NCBI RefSeq assembly: GCF_014635585.1
Contig: NZ_BMDC01000001.1
Span: 124,001 to 188,000, forward strand
Direction: 5' to 3'
DNA from: Rothia aerolata
GTDB lineage: Bacteria > Actinomycetota > Actinomycetes > Actinomycetales > Micrococcaceae
DNA: 64,000 nt
Shown here: piece after piece, positions 9,491 to 19,200 of the stretch
How positions within the stretch are numbered: the stretch's first letter is position 1
How the letters are laid out: each line of letters begins with the position of its first letter
Program-made: the position numbers and the translations under genes
The notes under the pieces: generated by a model
Databases searched by the model: none
Seen by the model: the letters and a program-made list of their open reading frames with translations, nothing else
What the model was told of the DNA's origin: nothing

Positions 9491-10998
9491 TGGACGCGCT
9501 CTCTTTGCTGATGGAGGGTTTTAGCAACGCCCTCACCCTGGAAAACCTCTTCTGGGTTTTCGCTGGCTGCTTTTTGGGTACCGCCGTGGGCGTGCTGCCC
9601 GGGCTAGGATCTTCTATGGCGGTGGCCCTGCTCCTGCCGGTAACCTTCGCGCTGGAACCCACCGCAGCCTTTATTATGTTTGCCGGTGTTTACTTCGGTG
9701 GCCTCTTTGGCGATTCCACCATGGGTATTCTCATGAACACCCCCGGCCAGGCTTCGGCCATTGCCTCCACCTTCGAGGGGCACACCATGGCCAAGAAAGG
9801 CCGGGCTGCCCAGGCGCTGGCCGTTGCCGCTATCGGTGCCTTTATCGGCGGTTTTATCTCCTCGGTTCTGGTGGTCTTTCTGGCTCCAAAACTGGCCGAC
9901 TGGTCGGCAAATTTTGGCCCCGCCGAATTCTTTGCCTTAGCGCTCTTCGCCTTCGTCGCGACGTCCTCGGTCGTCACCGACTCGGCGGTCAAGGGCGTGC
10001 TCTCCCTGCTGCTGGGCCTGGCGTTTGCAGTGGTGGGTATTGACGGCGTGACCGGCACCCCGCGCTTTACCCTGGGCTCGCCGGAGCTTTTTGACGGCAT
10101 CTCGCTGGTGACGGTGACCGTGGCGGTACTGGCGCTGGGCGAGGTTTTCTACCAGGCCTGCATTCGTAGCCATAAGTCGGAGCACCGTATGATCCGCCCC
10201 AAGAAGGGCACCTATCTCAGCAAGGCCGACCTCAAAGAGGCGGCTCCCGCCTGGTTGCGCGGTACCGCTATTGGTCTGCCCTTCGGCGTGATTCCTGCAG
10301 GCGGTGCGGATATTCCTACCTTCCTCGCCTACGGCGTGGAACGGAAGCTCGATTCCCTCCGCAAGAACCCGCGTTTTGGCCGCGGCGCTATCCGCGGACT
10401 CGCCGCCCCCGAAGCCGCTGGCAACGCCACCACCGGTATGTCTATGGGTGCCCTGCTGGCGCTGGGCCTGCCCATCTCCGCCACCGCCGCCATTATGCTG
10501 GCCGCCTTCAAACAGTACGGCCTGCAACCGGGCCCCCTGCTCTTTGACCGCTCGGCGGATTTGGTCTGGGCACTATTGGCGAGCTTCTTTGTGGCCATGG
10601 TGGTGCTGCTGATTATCAACCTGCCCTTTGCCCTGCTCTGGGCTAAGCTGCTTTTGATTCCGGCTCCCTACCTCTACGCGGGGATTACCGTGTTCTGTGC
10701 CCTGGGTATCTACGCAACGTCGAACTCCACCTTCGATTTGCTGATGGTGCTGGGGATCGGCTTCGTGGGCTTTTTGATGCGGGTCAACGACTACCCGCTG
10801 GCACCGCTGATTATCGGCATGGTGCTGGGTCCGCTGGCAGAAACCAACCTGCGAGATGCACTCATTGCCTCATCGGGTGACTTCAGCGTTCTTTTCGACG
10901 GGCCCATCGTCATCACCCTCTACGCTGTGCTGGTGATTACGGTAGTGGTGGCTGTACGCAACAAGTTCTGGGGAAGAACACCTACCGAACCGAAATAG
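9490..10998 (+). CDS. tctA: Tripartite tricarboxylate transporter large permease TctA
   Basis: The large permease subunit, 502 residues with about twelve membrane segments, which carries out sodium- or proton-coupled uptake with TctB and TctC. Characteristic TctA features are the early [14 protein letters not shown] segment, the [20 protein letters not shown] block followed by [14 protein letters not shown], and the repeated-half motif [20 protein letters not shown]. The usual NTPGE is NTPGQ here, a small departure. It closes the operon, with a strong terminator 17 nt after the stop. Its likely role is uptake of a tri- or dicarboxylate; the specific substrate is unknown. Confidence 0.92.
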   Translation: MDALSLLMEGFSNALTLENLFWVFAGCFLGTAVGVLPGLGSSMAVALLLPVTFALEPTAAFIMFAGVYFGGLFGDSTMGILMNTPGQASAIASTFEGHTMAKKGRAAQALAVAAIGAFIGGFISSVLVVFLAPKLADWSANFGPAEFFALALFAFVATSSVVTDSAVKGVLSLLLGLAFAVVGIDGVTGTPRFTLGSPELFDGISLVTVTVAVLALGEVFYQACIRSHKSEHRMIRPKKGTYLSKADLKEAAPAWLRGTAIGLPFGVIPAGGADIPTFLAYGVERKLDSLRKNPRFGRGAIRGLAAPEAAGNATTGMSMGALLALGLPISATAAIMLAAFKQYGLQPGPLLFDRSADLVWALLASFFVAMVVLLIINLPFALLWAKLLLIPAPYLYAGITVFCALGIYATSNSTFDLLMVLGIGFVGFLMRVNDYPLAPLIIGMVLGPLAETNLRDALIASSGDFSVLFDGPIVITLYAVLVITVVVAVRNKFWGRTPTEPK

Positions 10999-11014
10999 AC
11001 AGGCTGATTAAAAA

Positions 11015-11053
11015 TCCCCGGTTACAAGATTTCTCTTGTAACCGGGGACTTTT
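11015..11053. terminator. Bidirectional terminator between tctA and parC
   Basis: A perfect 15-bp stem (11015-11029 with 11034-11048) around a TTTC loop, preceded by AAAA and followed by CTTTTCTT. It sits between two convergent genes, so it can serve both. Confidence 0.9.
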
Positions 11054-11056
11054 CTT

Positions 11057-13726
11057 CTAGAAGAGGGCGTCTGGTGTCTGGTCGGTTACCAGGGGCGAAT
11101 CCAACGTGAGGGGCTGGGGAGCAGTGTCAGGGTCGGAAACCACGGTCTTGCCCTCGGCCGGTGTTGGTCTGCCTGCGCCCTGGGGCTCTTCGGCTGGAGC
11201 CTCACTAGCAGCAGGCACTGAGACCTCTTCGGTCACCGTGTATGCGGGGCCGATAGCGGCAATCGCCTGGTTCATGGGAACGCCCGAACCGTCTCGGGCA
11301 CCAAATTCCATGGGCAGGGCGCGGGCCACACCGGCAGCAGTAGCAGCCTTGGCTGGGCCAACTCCCACAAAGGCCAGCGCCAGCTTTTTCTCACCGGTCA
11401 GGAAGCGGTGGGAACGCACGCCGCCGGTAGCACGGCCCTTAGCGGGGAAGTCGCTGAGTGGAGTCACCTTAGCTGAAGTAGCGGCGTCCTCATCGGCAGA
11501 GCCGTCGGTGACCGTAACCACCACGGCGTTGGCGCCGGGGGCAGTCACGCCGAAGGAAATCATGCGGTCGTCCTTAGCCAGCTTAATGCCGGCAATACCG
11601 CCCCCGGTACGACCCTGGGGTCGTACCTTACCGGCGTCAAAGGTCAGCAGCTTGGCCTGTTCGGTCACGAAGGTGAGATTCAAATCATTGCTGGGGCAGG
11701 CTGCCACGGCAACCACCTGATCCTTGGGCTTGAGCTTGATGACCTCCCAGTCATCGGCATTGAGCGGGTAGTCGGGGTTCACCCGCTTGACCACGCCGGC
11801 GCTGGTTGCCAGCGCAATAATCTCATTGATGGGAGCAAGCCCCACCAGGGTTTCGCCGCGGTTGAGATTAAGGACGTCGCTGGCCTTGACTCCCGAGGAG
11901 AGCAGGGGAGTGCCCTTGGAGTCATCCAGGGTGGCCAAGTCCATCACGTTGATGCGGATCATGCGCCCGGAAGAGGTTACAGCGCCAATTTCACCCCGGG
12001 CTGTGGCGGGTACCCAGGAGGCTAGAGCATCGTTCTTGATTCTCTTACCCGGCTCCACCAGAGCAGCGCGACCTGATTTCTGGGCCACCGTTCTACCGAT
12101 GAGTCCCGAGGTAGAGAGCAAAACCCAGCAGGGATCATCGGCAATTTCAAGCGCCAGACCCAGGCCCTTCTTACCCTTCTTCTCAGCCGGTGCTGCCGCA
12201 AGCGCTGCCGCCTCGAGGTCATCCTTGTTGGTAAGCTTGGTGCGACGGTCAGTACCGTAGCGATCTGCCACCTGCTGTAGCTCGTCAGAAACCAGGGTAT
12301 TGAGTTTGTGCTCATCCGCCAAAATTGCCTCAAGCTCGGCAATCTCTGCGGTGAGATCATCGCGTTCTTTTTCCAACTCAAGTCGGGAATACTTGGTGAG
12401 CTGGCGCAGGCGAAGCTCAAGAATGTGGTTAGCCTGAACCTCGGTGAGGTCAAAAATCTGCATCAGGCGCTCGCGGGCCTGGGCGGTCTCATCGGAAGAC
12501 CGAATGATCTGAATAACCTCGTCAATATCGAGGATTGCAACCAGCAGGCCCTCTACCAGATGCAGGCGGTCCCGGCGCTTACCCAGCCGGAACTCGGTGC
12601 GGCGCCGCACCACGTCAATGCGGTGGTTCACATAGACCTTCAGCAAATCAAGAAGGCCCAGAGTGTGGGGCTGGCCCTCAACCAGAGCGACGTTGTTGAT
12701 GCCGAAGGAATCTTCCAGCGGAGTGTACTTGTAGAGGGAAGCCAAAATAGCCTGGGGGTTAAAGCCGTTCTTAATCTCGACCACCAGGCGCAGGCCATTC
12801 TTGCGGTCAGTGAGGTCCTGAACATCTGAGATACCCACCAGCTTCTTCTTGGTGACCCCGTCTTTGATTTTTTCAATGACCTTTTCGGGGCCCACCATGT
12901 AGGGTAGCTCGGTGAAAACAATGCCCTGCTTGCGGGCAGACACCTGCTCGATGCTAGCCTTGGCGCGGGTCTTGAAAATTCCGCGACCCGAAGCGTAGGC
13001 ATCTTTAATACCCGAGAGCCCCACAATGGTTCCACCGCTGGGAAGGTCGGGGCCGGGAATGAACTTCATGATTTCTGCCAGGCTGGCATCGGGGTGCTCG
13101 ATCAGGTGGCGGGCACCGGCAATGACCTCGCGCAGGTTGTGCGGGGGCATGTTGGTAGCCATGCCCACAGCAATGCCGGTAGCACCGTTGACCAGCAGGT
13201 TGGGAAAGGCCGCGGGTAGAACAGCCGGCTGAAAGAACTGGTTATCGTAGTTGGGAACAAAGTCCACCACGTTCTCATCGAGATCGGCAGTCAGCGCCAG
13301 GGCAGCCGAATCCATGCGGGCCTCGGTGTAGCGCGAAGCCGCCGGGCCGTCGTCCAAAGAACCGAAATTACCGTGGCCATCAACCAGCGGCATTCGCATG
13401 GCAAAGGGCTGGGCCAGGCGCACCATGGCATCGTAAATAGCCGAGTCGCCGTGGGGGTGCAGCTTACCCATCACTTCGCCGACGACGCGCGCCGACTTTA
13501 CGTGCCCCTTATCGGGGCGCAGACCCATCTGTTGCATCATGTAGAGAATACGGCGTTGTACAGGCTTGAGACCGTCGCGGGCATCGGGCAGCGCACGGGA
13601 GTAGATGACCGAGTAGGAGTACTCCAAAAAGCTGGTCTCCATCTCAGCTGAAACATCAATATCAACGATGTTCTCTACGATGCCGGTGGGGTAGTCATCG
13701 TGAACGGTCTTTGACTTGCGGGCCAT
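11057..13726 (-). CDS. parC: DNA topoisomerase IV subunit A (gyrase A-like)
   Basis: Type IIA topoisomerase subunit A, 889 residues from the ATG at 13726 (ribosome site GAAGG upstream). The upstream in-frame ATG at 13759 would add 11 residues and is less likely. The catalytic tyrosine is Y133 in [10 protein letters not shown]. The quinolone-resistance region reads [11 protein letters not shown] (residues 91-101) with Ser95 and Asp99, the drug-sensitive residue types. The C-terminal third has degenerate blade repeats ([12 protein letters not shown] and similar) and ends in an acidic, proline-rich tail. No GyrA-box is evident and no gyrB/parE lies next to it. I call it ParC rather than GyrA from length, the weak blades and the isolated locus; GyrA is the main alternative. 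Confidence 0.85.
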   Translation of the reverse strand: MARKSKTVHDDYPTGIVENIVDIDVSAEMETSFLEYSYSVIYSRALPDARDGLKPVQRRILYMMQQMGLRPDKGHVKSARVVGEVMGKLHPHGDSAIYDAMVRLAQPFAMRMPLVDGHGNFGSLDDGPAASRYTEARMDSAALALTADLDENVVDFVPNYDNQFFQPAVLPAAFPNLLVNGATGIAVGMATNMPPHNLREVIAGARHLIEHPDASLAEIMKFIPGPDLPSGGTIVGLSGIKDAYASGRGIFKTRAKASIEQVSARKQGIVFTELPYMVGPEKVIEKIKDGVTKKKLVGISDVQDLTDRKNGLRLVVEIKNGFNPQAILASLYKYTPLEDSFGINNVALVEGQPHTLGLLDLLKVYVNHRIDVVRRRTEFRLGKRRDRLHLVEGLLVAILDIDEVIQIIRSSDETAQARERLMQIFDLTEVQANHILELRLRQLTKYSRLELEKERDDLTAEIAELEAILADEHKLNTLVSDELQQVADRYGTDRRTKLTNKDDLEAAALAAAPAEKKGKKGLGLALEIADDPCWVLLSTSGLIGRTVAQKSGRAALVEPGKRIKNDALASWVPATARGEIGAVTSSGRMIRINVMDLATLDDSKGTPLLSSGVKASDVLNLNRGETLVGLAPINEIIALATSAGVVKRVNPDYPLNADDWEVIKLKPKDQVVAVAACPSNDLNLTFVTEQAKLLTFDAGKVRPQGRTGGGIAGIKLAKDDRMISFGVTAPGANAVVVTVTDGSADEDAATSAKVTPLSDFPAKGRATGGVRSHRFLTGEKKLALAFVGVGPAKAATAAGVARALPMEFGARDGSGVPMNQAIAAIGPAYTVTEEVSVPAASEAPAEEPQGAGRPTPAEGKTVVSDPDTAPQPLTLDSPLVTDQTPDALF

Positions 13727-14084
13727 AGGTGAACCTTCTTGCGCGGTAGATACGGGCACAATCGAATATCTATTCTACAGTGGCTCTTACTTTCTCTCGG
13801 GACAAAGAGTGGAGACCATACCTACTTTGACCCACAAAATGGCAAAAACCTCGCTGTCTTATCTTTCAAAGAATTTCCACCTTGTTACACTCGCTGATGA
13901 ATCGGTCTGCCAGAACAGGCCAATTTAACTAGGGGAATGTGGCAAATTGCATTTGTCACGCATGAGAATTCTTAAGAAATGCCAGCAAATATGGGGTTTG
14001 CTGGTTCTTCTTATCGAGTCGAGCCGATCGGTTCACAACACTCTCGCTCTCCCCGCATATTCGCATGCAATATGAGGAGAAAAA
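13727..14084. other. Non-coding spacer between parC and the surface-protein gene
   Basis: A 358-nt AT-rich divergent spacer that should hold promoters for both neighbours. The surface-protein gene has a clear AGGAGA ribosome site (14075-14080). A short inverted repeat CATATT-7-AATATG (14056-14074) enclosing GCATGC lies directly against that site and could affect initiation. I found no confident -35/-10 pair and no small gene. Confidence 0.5.
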
Positions 14085-15644
14085 ATGAAAAAACAAGCAG
14101 CAGCATTGACCGTTACTGCTCTCACCTTGGGTGGGCTGGGCCTGGTTTCTGTACCCGCGCAGGCAGAAGAAATTGACGGCGCAATTACAAGCCTGACCAC
14201 CGCCGGTGAGGCTGTCGCCGGAGAGCCCTTCACTGTTAACGCTGAGTGGTCAGTACCTGACTATTCTCAGCCCGGCGATACCTTTACCCTTCAGCTGCCC
14301 GAGCAGCTCGTTGCTCTCACCCGTGCCTTTGAGGTGAAATCGGACGACGGCCAGACCGTAGCTAATGTCACCGTTGAAAACGGCCTGGTGACCGCTACCC
14401 TCACCGACTACGTCACCCAGCACCCCATTAACATCAAGGGCACCCTTTCTTTTTCGGCTCGTGCCGCTAACAACGTTGCAGCCACCGAGCCCGAAACCAT
14501 CGAGTGGCAGGGCCAGGCAATCGTTGTCCAGCCCCGCCAGAATCTCATCAAGCCCGTTCAGGAACCCCGTAAGTTGGGCTGGAACCGCGCCGGTGGTGAC
14601 GTTGGTTGGGCCTTTGATATTCCCGGGCAGATGACCAACGCTGAACTGGTTGATTCTCCCAACAACGTGGCGCTGAAGTGCGACTCGATTTACGTGGGAA
14701 TTGCTGATCAATCTAACGGCTACCCCAGCAGCTGGACTTCCGTGGGCGAAGATGCCTACTCCTTCAACTGCACCGAAGGCGGTTTTACCCTCAACATCGC
14801 CGAGATTCCCGACAACCAGCTGGTGCACGTAACCATTGACTCTGTACCCGTTAACGGCGTTGCAGAGGCAACCAACGACTGGACGCTGACCGCTGATAAC
14901 GGCTCTTACGAGGGCGCAGCCTCCACTCCCGTCTACTGGGCATCGGGTAGCGGCAACGGCGAGCTACCTCCGGCACCTTCCGAGGAACCGACCCCTCCCG
15001 CTCCTACAGAGGAGCCCACTCCTGAGGTGACTGAAACTCCTGAGGCGCCGGAGCCCTCCGAAGAGCCGACTCCCGACGTAACCGAGACTCCTGAAGCACC
15101 TCAACCTTCTGAGGAACCCACTCCTGAGGTAACCGAAACCCCTGATGCTCCCGAGCCCTCCGAAGAGCCGACTCCCGACGTAACCGAGACTCCTGAAGCA
15201 CCTCAGCCTTCTGAGGAACCCACTCCTGAGGTGACTGAAACTCCTGAAGCTCCCGAGCCTTCTGAAGAGTCTACGCCCGAGGTAACTGAAACCCCCGAGG
15301 CCTCTGAAACTCCTGAGGCGCCGGAGCCCTCTGAGGAGCCTACCCCTGAGGTGACCGAGTCTCCCGAGGCTTCTGAAACCCCCGCTCCCGTGAGCGATAA
15401 CGGTTCAGAGCCTCCCGCTCCGGCTCAGAATGAGCAGTCCTCCCAGCCCCTGGACCAGCAGGATCGTTCCACCGTGGTTGCTGAGGGGCGTGGCTCTGGC
15501 ATGACCGAGCAGCAGGCCGGCCGCCAGTCCACCGGAGTGCTGGCCTACACCGGCTTCAACTCCTGGCAGCTTGCCCTGGGTGGTCTGGGTATTCTGGCAC
15601 TGGGCGTAGCGGTTGTTGCCATCGCGCGCCGTCGTGCTGAATAA
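14085..15644 (+). CDS. Sortase-anchored surface protein with LAYTG motif and PEPT-type repeats
   Basis: A 519-residue cell-wall protein. Residues 1-27 are a signal peptide ending PAQA. Residues 30-300 form a folded region; its first half (GDTFTLQLPEQL and following) resembles the Ig-like adhesive domains of Gram-positive MSCRAMM-type proteins, although similarity is by eye only. Residues 309-433 are a Pro/Glu/Thr-rich stalk built of 17-residue repeats. The C-terminus has LAYTG (486-490), a hydrophobic span and the basic tail ARRRAE, so the protein should be cleaved between T and G and linked to peptidoglycan. LAxTG rather than LPxTG is the motif of class E sortases in high-GC Gram-positives. 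No sortase gene is in the window. A strong terminator follows. The binding partner is unknown. Confidence 0.88.
   Translation: MKKQAAALTVTALTLGGLGLVSVPAQAEEIDGAITSLTTAGEAVAGEPFTVNAEWSVPDYSQPGDTFTLQLPEQLVALTRAFEVKSDDGQTVANVTVENGLVTATLTDYVTQHPINIKGTLSFSARAANNVAATEPETIEWQGQAIVVQPRQNLIKPVQEPRKLGWNRAGGDVGWAFDIPGQMTNAELVDSPNNVALKCDSIYVGIADQSNGYPSSWTSVGEDAYSFNCTEGGFTLNIAEIPDNQLVHVTIDSVPVNGVAEATNDWTLTADNGSYEGAASTPVYWASGSGNGELPPAPSEEPTPPAPTEEPTPEVTETPEAPEPSEEPTPDVTETPEAPQPSEEPTPEVTETPDAPEPSEEPTPDVTETPEAPQPSEEPTPEVTETPEAPEPSEESTPEVTETPEASETPEAPEPSEEPTPEVTESPEASETPAPVSDNGSEPPAPAQNEQSSQPLDQQDRSTVVAEGRGSGMTEQQAGRQSTGVLAYTGFNSWQLALGGLGILALGVAVVAIARRRAE
15009..15383 (+). repeat. 51-bp coding tandem repeats of the LAYTG protein
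   Basis: Seven tandem units of about 51 bp, each encoding a variant of EEPTPEVTETPEAPEPS. Units start at 15009, 15060, 15111, 15162, 15213, 15264 and 15333; the sixth is 69 bp through insertion of SETPEA. Units 2-3 and 4-5 repeat as 102-bp pairs (D-type then E-type), suggesting a recent duplication of a two-unit block. Confidence 0.93.
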
Positions 15645-15680
15645 GCCCTTCGCGCGCTAACAGCGGGCGAATTAGCGCTA

Positions 15681-15720
15681 AAGCGGCGGGGAAATCCCAG
15701 GATTTCCCCGCCGCTTCTTT
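15681..15720 (+). terminator. Intrinsic terminator after the LAYTG protein
   Basis: A perfect 16-bp stem (15681-15696 with 15701-15716), loop CCAG, followed by CTTTCTG. The stem is very GC-rich and the T run short. Confidence 0.85.
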
Positions 15721-15810
15721 CTGCCCTTCCGTCGCCGCATGAATGTTATCTAGGCCATATTCGGGTATTCTGAATTTACTGTATACGCCACATGAAATCG
15801 AGGTCAGAGC

Positions 15811-18564
15811 ATGTCCGCTACGCCCGACTCCGGTCAGAGCCCAACCACCGATGAGCTTCCCTACATTTACCCGGCCCACTGGGAGGCAGACGTGGTGCTC
15901 CGCGACGGAGCGACAGCCCACCTGCGCCCCATTCTTCCTTCTGACCGGGAGGCCTATGAGGCCATGTATGCGGGCCAGAGCGAAAATTCGATCTACTATC
16001 GGTTTTTCGCGCCCAAGCCCAAGCTCTCAGAAAAAGAGCTGACCCGCTTTATCACCGTTGACCATATTGACCGGGTGGCCTTTGTGCTCTACCTGGGGTC
16101 AGAGATTATCGGTATTGGGCGCTATGACCGCGGGGTTGATCCTACCACCGGTGAGGTTGCTTTCTTTATTTCCGACCGCCACCACGGGAGGGGAATCGGG
16201 TCGATTCTGCTGGAGCACCTGGCGGCGGCAGCACTTGAACGCGGAATCCACCGGTTCACCGCCGAGGTACTGCCGCAAAACCGGGCTATGCTCAATGTCT
16301 TTGCCGACGCTGGCTACGAGGTATCGCGGGAAATCGAAGACGGCTTTGTGATGCTCGAGTTCGATATTGACCCCACCGACCGTTCGCGCGAGGTCATGGA
16401 GTCCCGTGAGCACCGCGCCGAGGCCAAGTCAATCACCGAGCTTCTGGCACCGGAGAGAATCGCGGTGGTGGGGGAGTCTGCCACCTGGGAGTCGGCCGCT
16501 CAACCCATGCTCACCAACCTGGTGGAGGGTGACTTCTCGGGCACCCTCTTTGCTTTTTCCCTCGATTCAGACCAGCCGGCAGCTGCTACCGCAGAGGACT
16601 ACCAGGTTCTCGACTCCCTCGATGACAGCTCAGAAACAATTGACCTCGCCCTGGTAACAGTTCCGATTGAGCGGGTGGCAGAGGCGGTGGAGGTCTGCGG
16701 TGCCGCCGGTGTGCGCGGTGCGGTCATCTACACCCGGGGTTTTGCGGACGACGGCGCTCGCGGCAGGGCGCGCCAAAAGGCGCTGGTGCGTTCGGCCCGG
16801 CAGTACGGTATGCGCATTATTGGCCCCGCCTCCTTTGGTGTGCTGAATAATAATCCCGAGATTCGTCTGGATGCCACGATTACCCACCACGATCCCAAGC
16901 CGGGAAAGCTGGGTCTTTTTAGTCAGTCCTCAGCTATTGGGGCGGTTTTTTCCCACACCGCGGTGCGGAAGAATATCGGGGTGTCGTCGCTGGTGTCAGC
17001 TGGCAACCGCGCAGATGTTTCGGGTAACGATTTGATGCAGTATTGGGAGGATGATCCCCATACCTCTGTCTGCGCGCTCTACCTGGAGTCTATCGGTAAT
17101 CCCAGAAAGTTCAGCAGGATTGCCCGCAGGCTCTCCCGCACCAAGCCGGTGATTGTCACTAAGAATTCGCTGACGGGGGTTAAGCTGCCTCCCGGCCATG
17201 CCGTGCGCACCTCGATTGCTCCCGCTGATGCCCTGAACTCTATGTTTAACCAGGCGGGGGTGATTAGCGCCGAGTCCAGCGAGCAGGTGCTAGAGGTCGG
17301 CCAGCTACTGGTCTCTGCGCCCCTGCCCGCCGGCCGCCGTCTTGCGGTGGTCTCTAACGCGATGGCACTGGGCCAGCTGATTGTGGATGCGGCGGTAGAA
17401 CGGGACATCGAGGTCAAGCTCACCGAGAACCGCCTGGATCTAGATGAAGAGGGGCTCAAGCTGCTGGCCGAGGTGGTAGATTCTGTCCTGGAATCAACCG
17501 ATGTTGATGCGCTGATTGGTATTTTCTTGACCGAGGGCTTTACCGATCCGGTGACCGTGGCGCAGATTCTGCTGGAGAGCGCCCGCCGGGCTGACAAGCC
17601 GGTGGTGGCGGTCTTCCCCGGCCTGATGGAGTATCCGGCGCAGATTCAGGGAATTTATAATGACGACGCCGCTGGGGCTGAGTCCGCGGTCAGCGGCCTG
17701 CCCTGCTTCCGCTCGCCGGTGCCCGCCGTCAACGCCCTGGCCAGTGCCATGAACTATGTGGAGTGGCGGGAGAAAGAAGAGGGTATTTTTGCGGTGGTCA
17801 GCGGGGTCAAGCCCAAGGATACCGCTGAATTTATTGCCTCCCGCATGGAAGAGGTTAGCGGCGAACAGCTGCTGGCCCTTTCCCAGGCCGATACCTCCCA
17901 CATCCTGGCTGAGTACGGGATTGAACTGCTACCCTCCCGCGTGGTGGAGTCGGTCGAAGAGGCCCAGGCTGCTGCCGAGGAGCTGGGCGGCTATCCGGTG
18001 GTGCTCAAGTCCACCGATGAATTCCTGGGCCGCCGGCTTGATTTGGGGGCGATCCGCCTCAACATTGAAGGCCCAGACCAACTCGCCCACGAGTTTGAGG
18101 CCCTCAAACGAACCCTGACCCAGTACCAGAAAGAAGAGATTGCCCTGCAAAAACAGGTGAAAGCTGGCCAGGCAACTATTCTTGAAGCGATTGAAGACCC
18201 GCTCTTGGGCCCCGTTGTCTCCTTTGGCATGAGCGGCGATTCCACCGCCCTGCTTGAAGATTGGGCCCACCGGATTCCTCCGCTGACCCAGCGGGATATC
18301 TTCAAGATGGTTCGTTCCCCCAAGGCGGCTGCGCGGCTCTTTGGTGAAAATAACCTGGCTGCGGTGCGCGTAGATTTACTGGAAGATTTGGTGGCTCGGG
18401 TTGCCCTGCTCAAAGACAACCATCCCGAAATCGCGAGTATTCAGCTGAGCCCGGTGATTGTTACCGATGAGGGACTGACCGTTGCCAGGGCCCAGATGAA
18501 GCTGGGTAACCCCAAGCAGAGAACCGATTCGGCCCGGAGAACCATGAGTCGTAGCGAGTCTTGA
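15811..18564 (+). CDS. GNAT acetyltransferase fused to NDP-forming acyl-CoA synthetase-like domains
   Basis: A 917-residue fusion. Residues about 25-190 are a GNAT acetyltransferase with the acetyl-CoA loop RHHGRGIGS. Residues about 210-680 are a CoA-binding and succinyl-CoA-ligase-like region (PERIAVVGES, GPASFGVLNNNP, GKLGLFSQSSAIG, PGHAVRTS). Residues about 690-900 are an ATP-grasp module (GYPVVLKSTDEF). This architecture is that of the Pat/Pka family of protein lysine acetyltransferases, in which the synthetase-like part usually senses acetyl-CoA rather than making it; bifunctional acetate-CoA ligase is the other possible reading. The GNAT domain is N-terminal here, unlike enteric Pat where it is C-terminal. 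A DUF5998 gene follows after 53 nt. Targets, probably acetyl-CoA synthetase, are inferred. Confidence 0.85.
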   Translation: MSATPDSGQSPTTDELPYIYPAHWEADVVLRDGATAHLRPILPSDREAYEAMYAGQSENSIYYRFFAPKPKLSEKELTRFITVDHIDRVAFVLYLGSEIIGIGRYDRGVDPTTGEVAFFISDRHHGRGIGSILLEHLAAAALERGIHRFTAEVLPQNRAMLNVFADAGYEVSREIEDGFVMLEFDIDPTDRSREVMESREHRAEAKSITELLAPERIAVVGESATWESAAQPMLTNLVEGDFSGTLFAFSLDSDQPAAATAEDYQVLDSLDDSSETIDLALVTVPIERVAEAVEVCGAAGVRGAVIYTRGFADDGARGRARQKALVRSARQYGMRIIGPASFGVLNNNPEIRLDATITHHDPKPGKLGLFSQSSAIGAVFSHTAVRKNIGVSSLVSAGNRADVSGNDLMQYWEDDPHTSVCALYLESIGNPRKFSRIARRLSRTKPVIVTKNSLTGVKLPPGHAVRTSIAPADALNSMFNQAGVISAESSEQVLEVGQLLVSAPLPAGRRLAVVSNAMALGQLIVDAAVERDIEVKLTENRLDLDEEGLKLLAEVVDSVLESTDVDALIGIFLTEGFTDPVTVAQILLESARRADKPVVAVFPGLMEYPAQIQGIYNDDAAGAESAVSGLPCFRSPVPAVNALASAMNYVEWREKEEGIFAVVSGVKPKDTAEFIASRMEEVSGEQLLALSQADTSHILAEYGIELLPSRVVESVEEAQAAAEELGGYPVVLKSTDEFLGRRLDLGAIRLNIEGPDQLAHEFEALKRTLTQYQKEEIALQKQVKAGQATILEAIEDPLLGPVVSFGMSGDSTALLEDWAHRIPPLTQRDIFKMVRSPKAAARLFGENNLAAVRVDLLEDLVARVALLKDNHPEIASIQLSPVIVTDEGLTVARAQMKLGNPKQRTDSARRTMSRSES

Positions 18565-18617
18565 CCTAAAATAGAAACTTAGTCATTTATCAGCTCCCCA
18601 AAGGTAGGACACCAGGT

Positions 18618-19199
18618 ATGCAGGGCGATTTTCAGCCAACTCTCGATAAATCGATTTCGAAACTGGGTTTTTACCCCGAGCTGGTGAAGGACGCCGTGGC
18701 AGACGGGCTGCTGGGTCGGGACGCCGATGCCCACCTGGTGCAGCTGGAAACTCACTTCGACAACGCCGAGTTTCACCGCCACATTACGGTGCTGGCGCTG
18801 ACCGGCTCCTGGTTGCTGGTGGCCCACCTCGACGACCAGCAGTTTGATGAGTCGGGAGAGGCCGTGGTTGCCCACGTGAACGTGGAGACCCTGCCGGTTT
18901 CTGCTATCAATGCCCTGACCCTGAGCTATTCCTACCCACAGCCGCAGGACTTTGTACCGGGCCAGCCCGCCTCTGAGATTTCTTTGATGATCGCCTGGAC
19001 CGGCGGCCAGCGCATTGACGTTCAGCCGGCAGATTGCCCCGATCCCACCTGCACCGCCGACCACGGTTATACGGGAGTGGCGCCGCGGGAGGACGTCGTC
19101 ATGCGCATCAGTGCTACCGCCGATGGGGCGGAGATGGTGGAGCAGGCCCGCACTTTTGCCCGGGCTCTGCGGGCAGCCCAGCTGGGAATCGAGGCTTAG
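18618..19199 (+). CDS. DUF5998 family protein
   Basis: A 193-residue soluble protein that I match to DUF5998, an actinobacterial family without assigned function. It has no signal peptide or membrane segment. It has two cysteines close together (ADCPDPTCTADHGY) that could bind metal, and hydrophobic beta-rich stretches (HITVLALTGSWLLVAHL). The phosphodiesterase-like gene starts one base after its stop, so the two are almost surely cotranscribed, a pairing I recall from related actinobacteria. What it does is not known. Confidence 0.75.
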   Translation: MQGDFQPTLDKSISKLGFYPELVKDAVADGLLGRDADAHLVQLETHFDNAEFHRHITVLALTGSWLLVAHLDDQQFDESGEAVVAHVNVETLPVSAINALTLSYSYPQPQDFVPGQPASEISLMIAWTGGQRIDVQPADCPDPTCTADHGYTGVAPREDVVMRISATADGAEMVEQARTFARALRAAQLGIEA

Positions 19200-19200
19200 G

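Noticed and set aside
13716-14176. Two short open frames in the parC/surface-protein spacer
   Set aside because: No ribosome sites, one overlaps the real start of the surface gene, and the predicted products look like non-coding translation.
15009-15383. Regular direct repeats resembling a CRISPR array
   Set aside because: The repeats are tandem without spacers, keep one open frame and encode the Pro/Glu stalk of the LAYTG protein.
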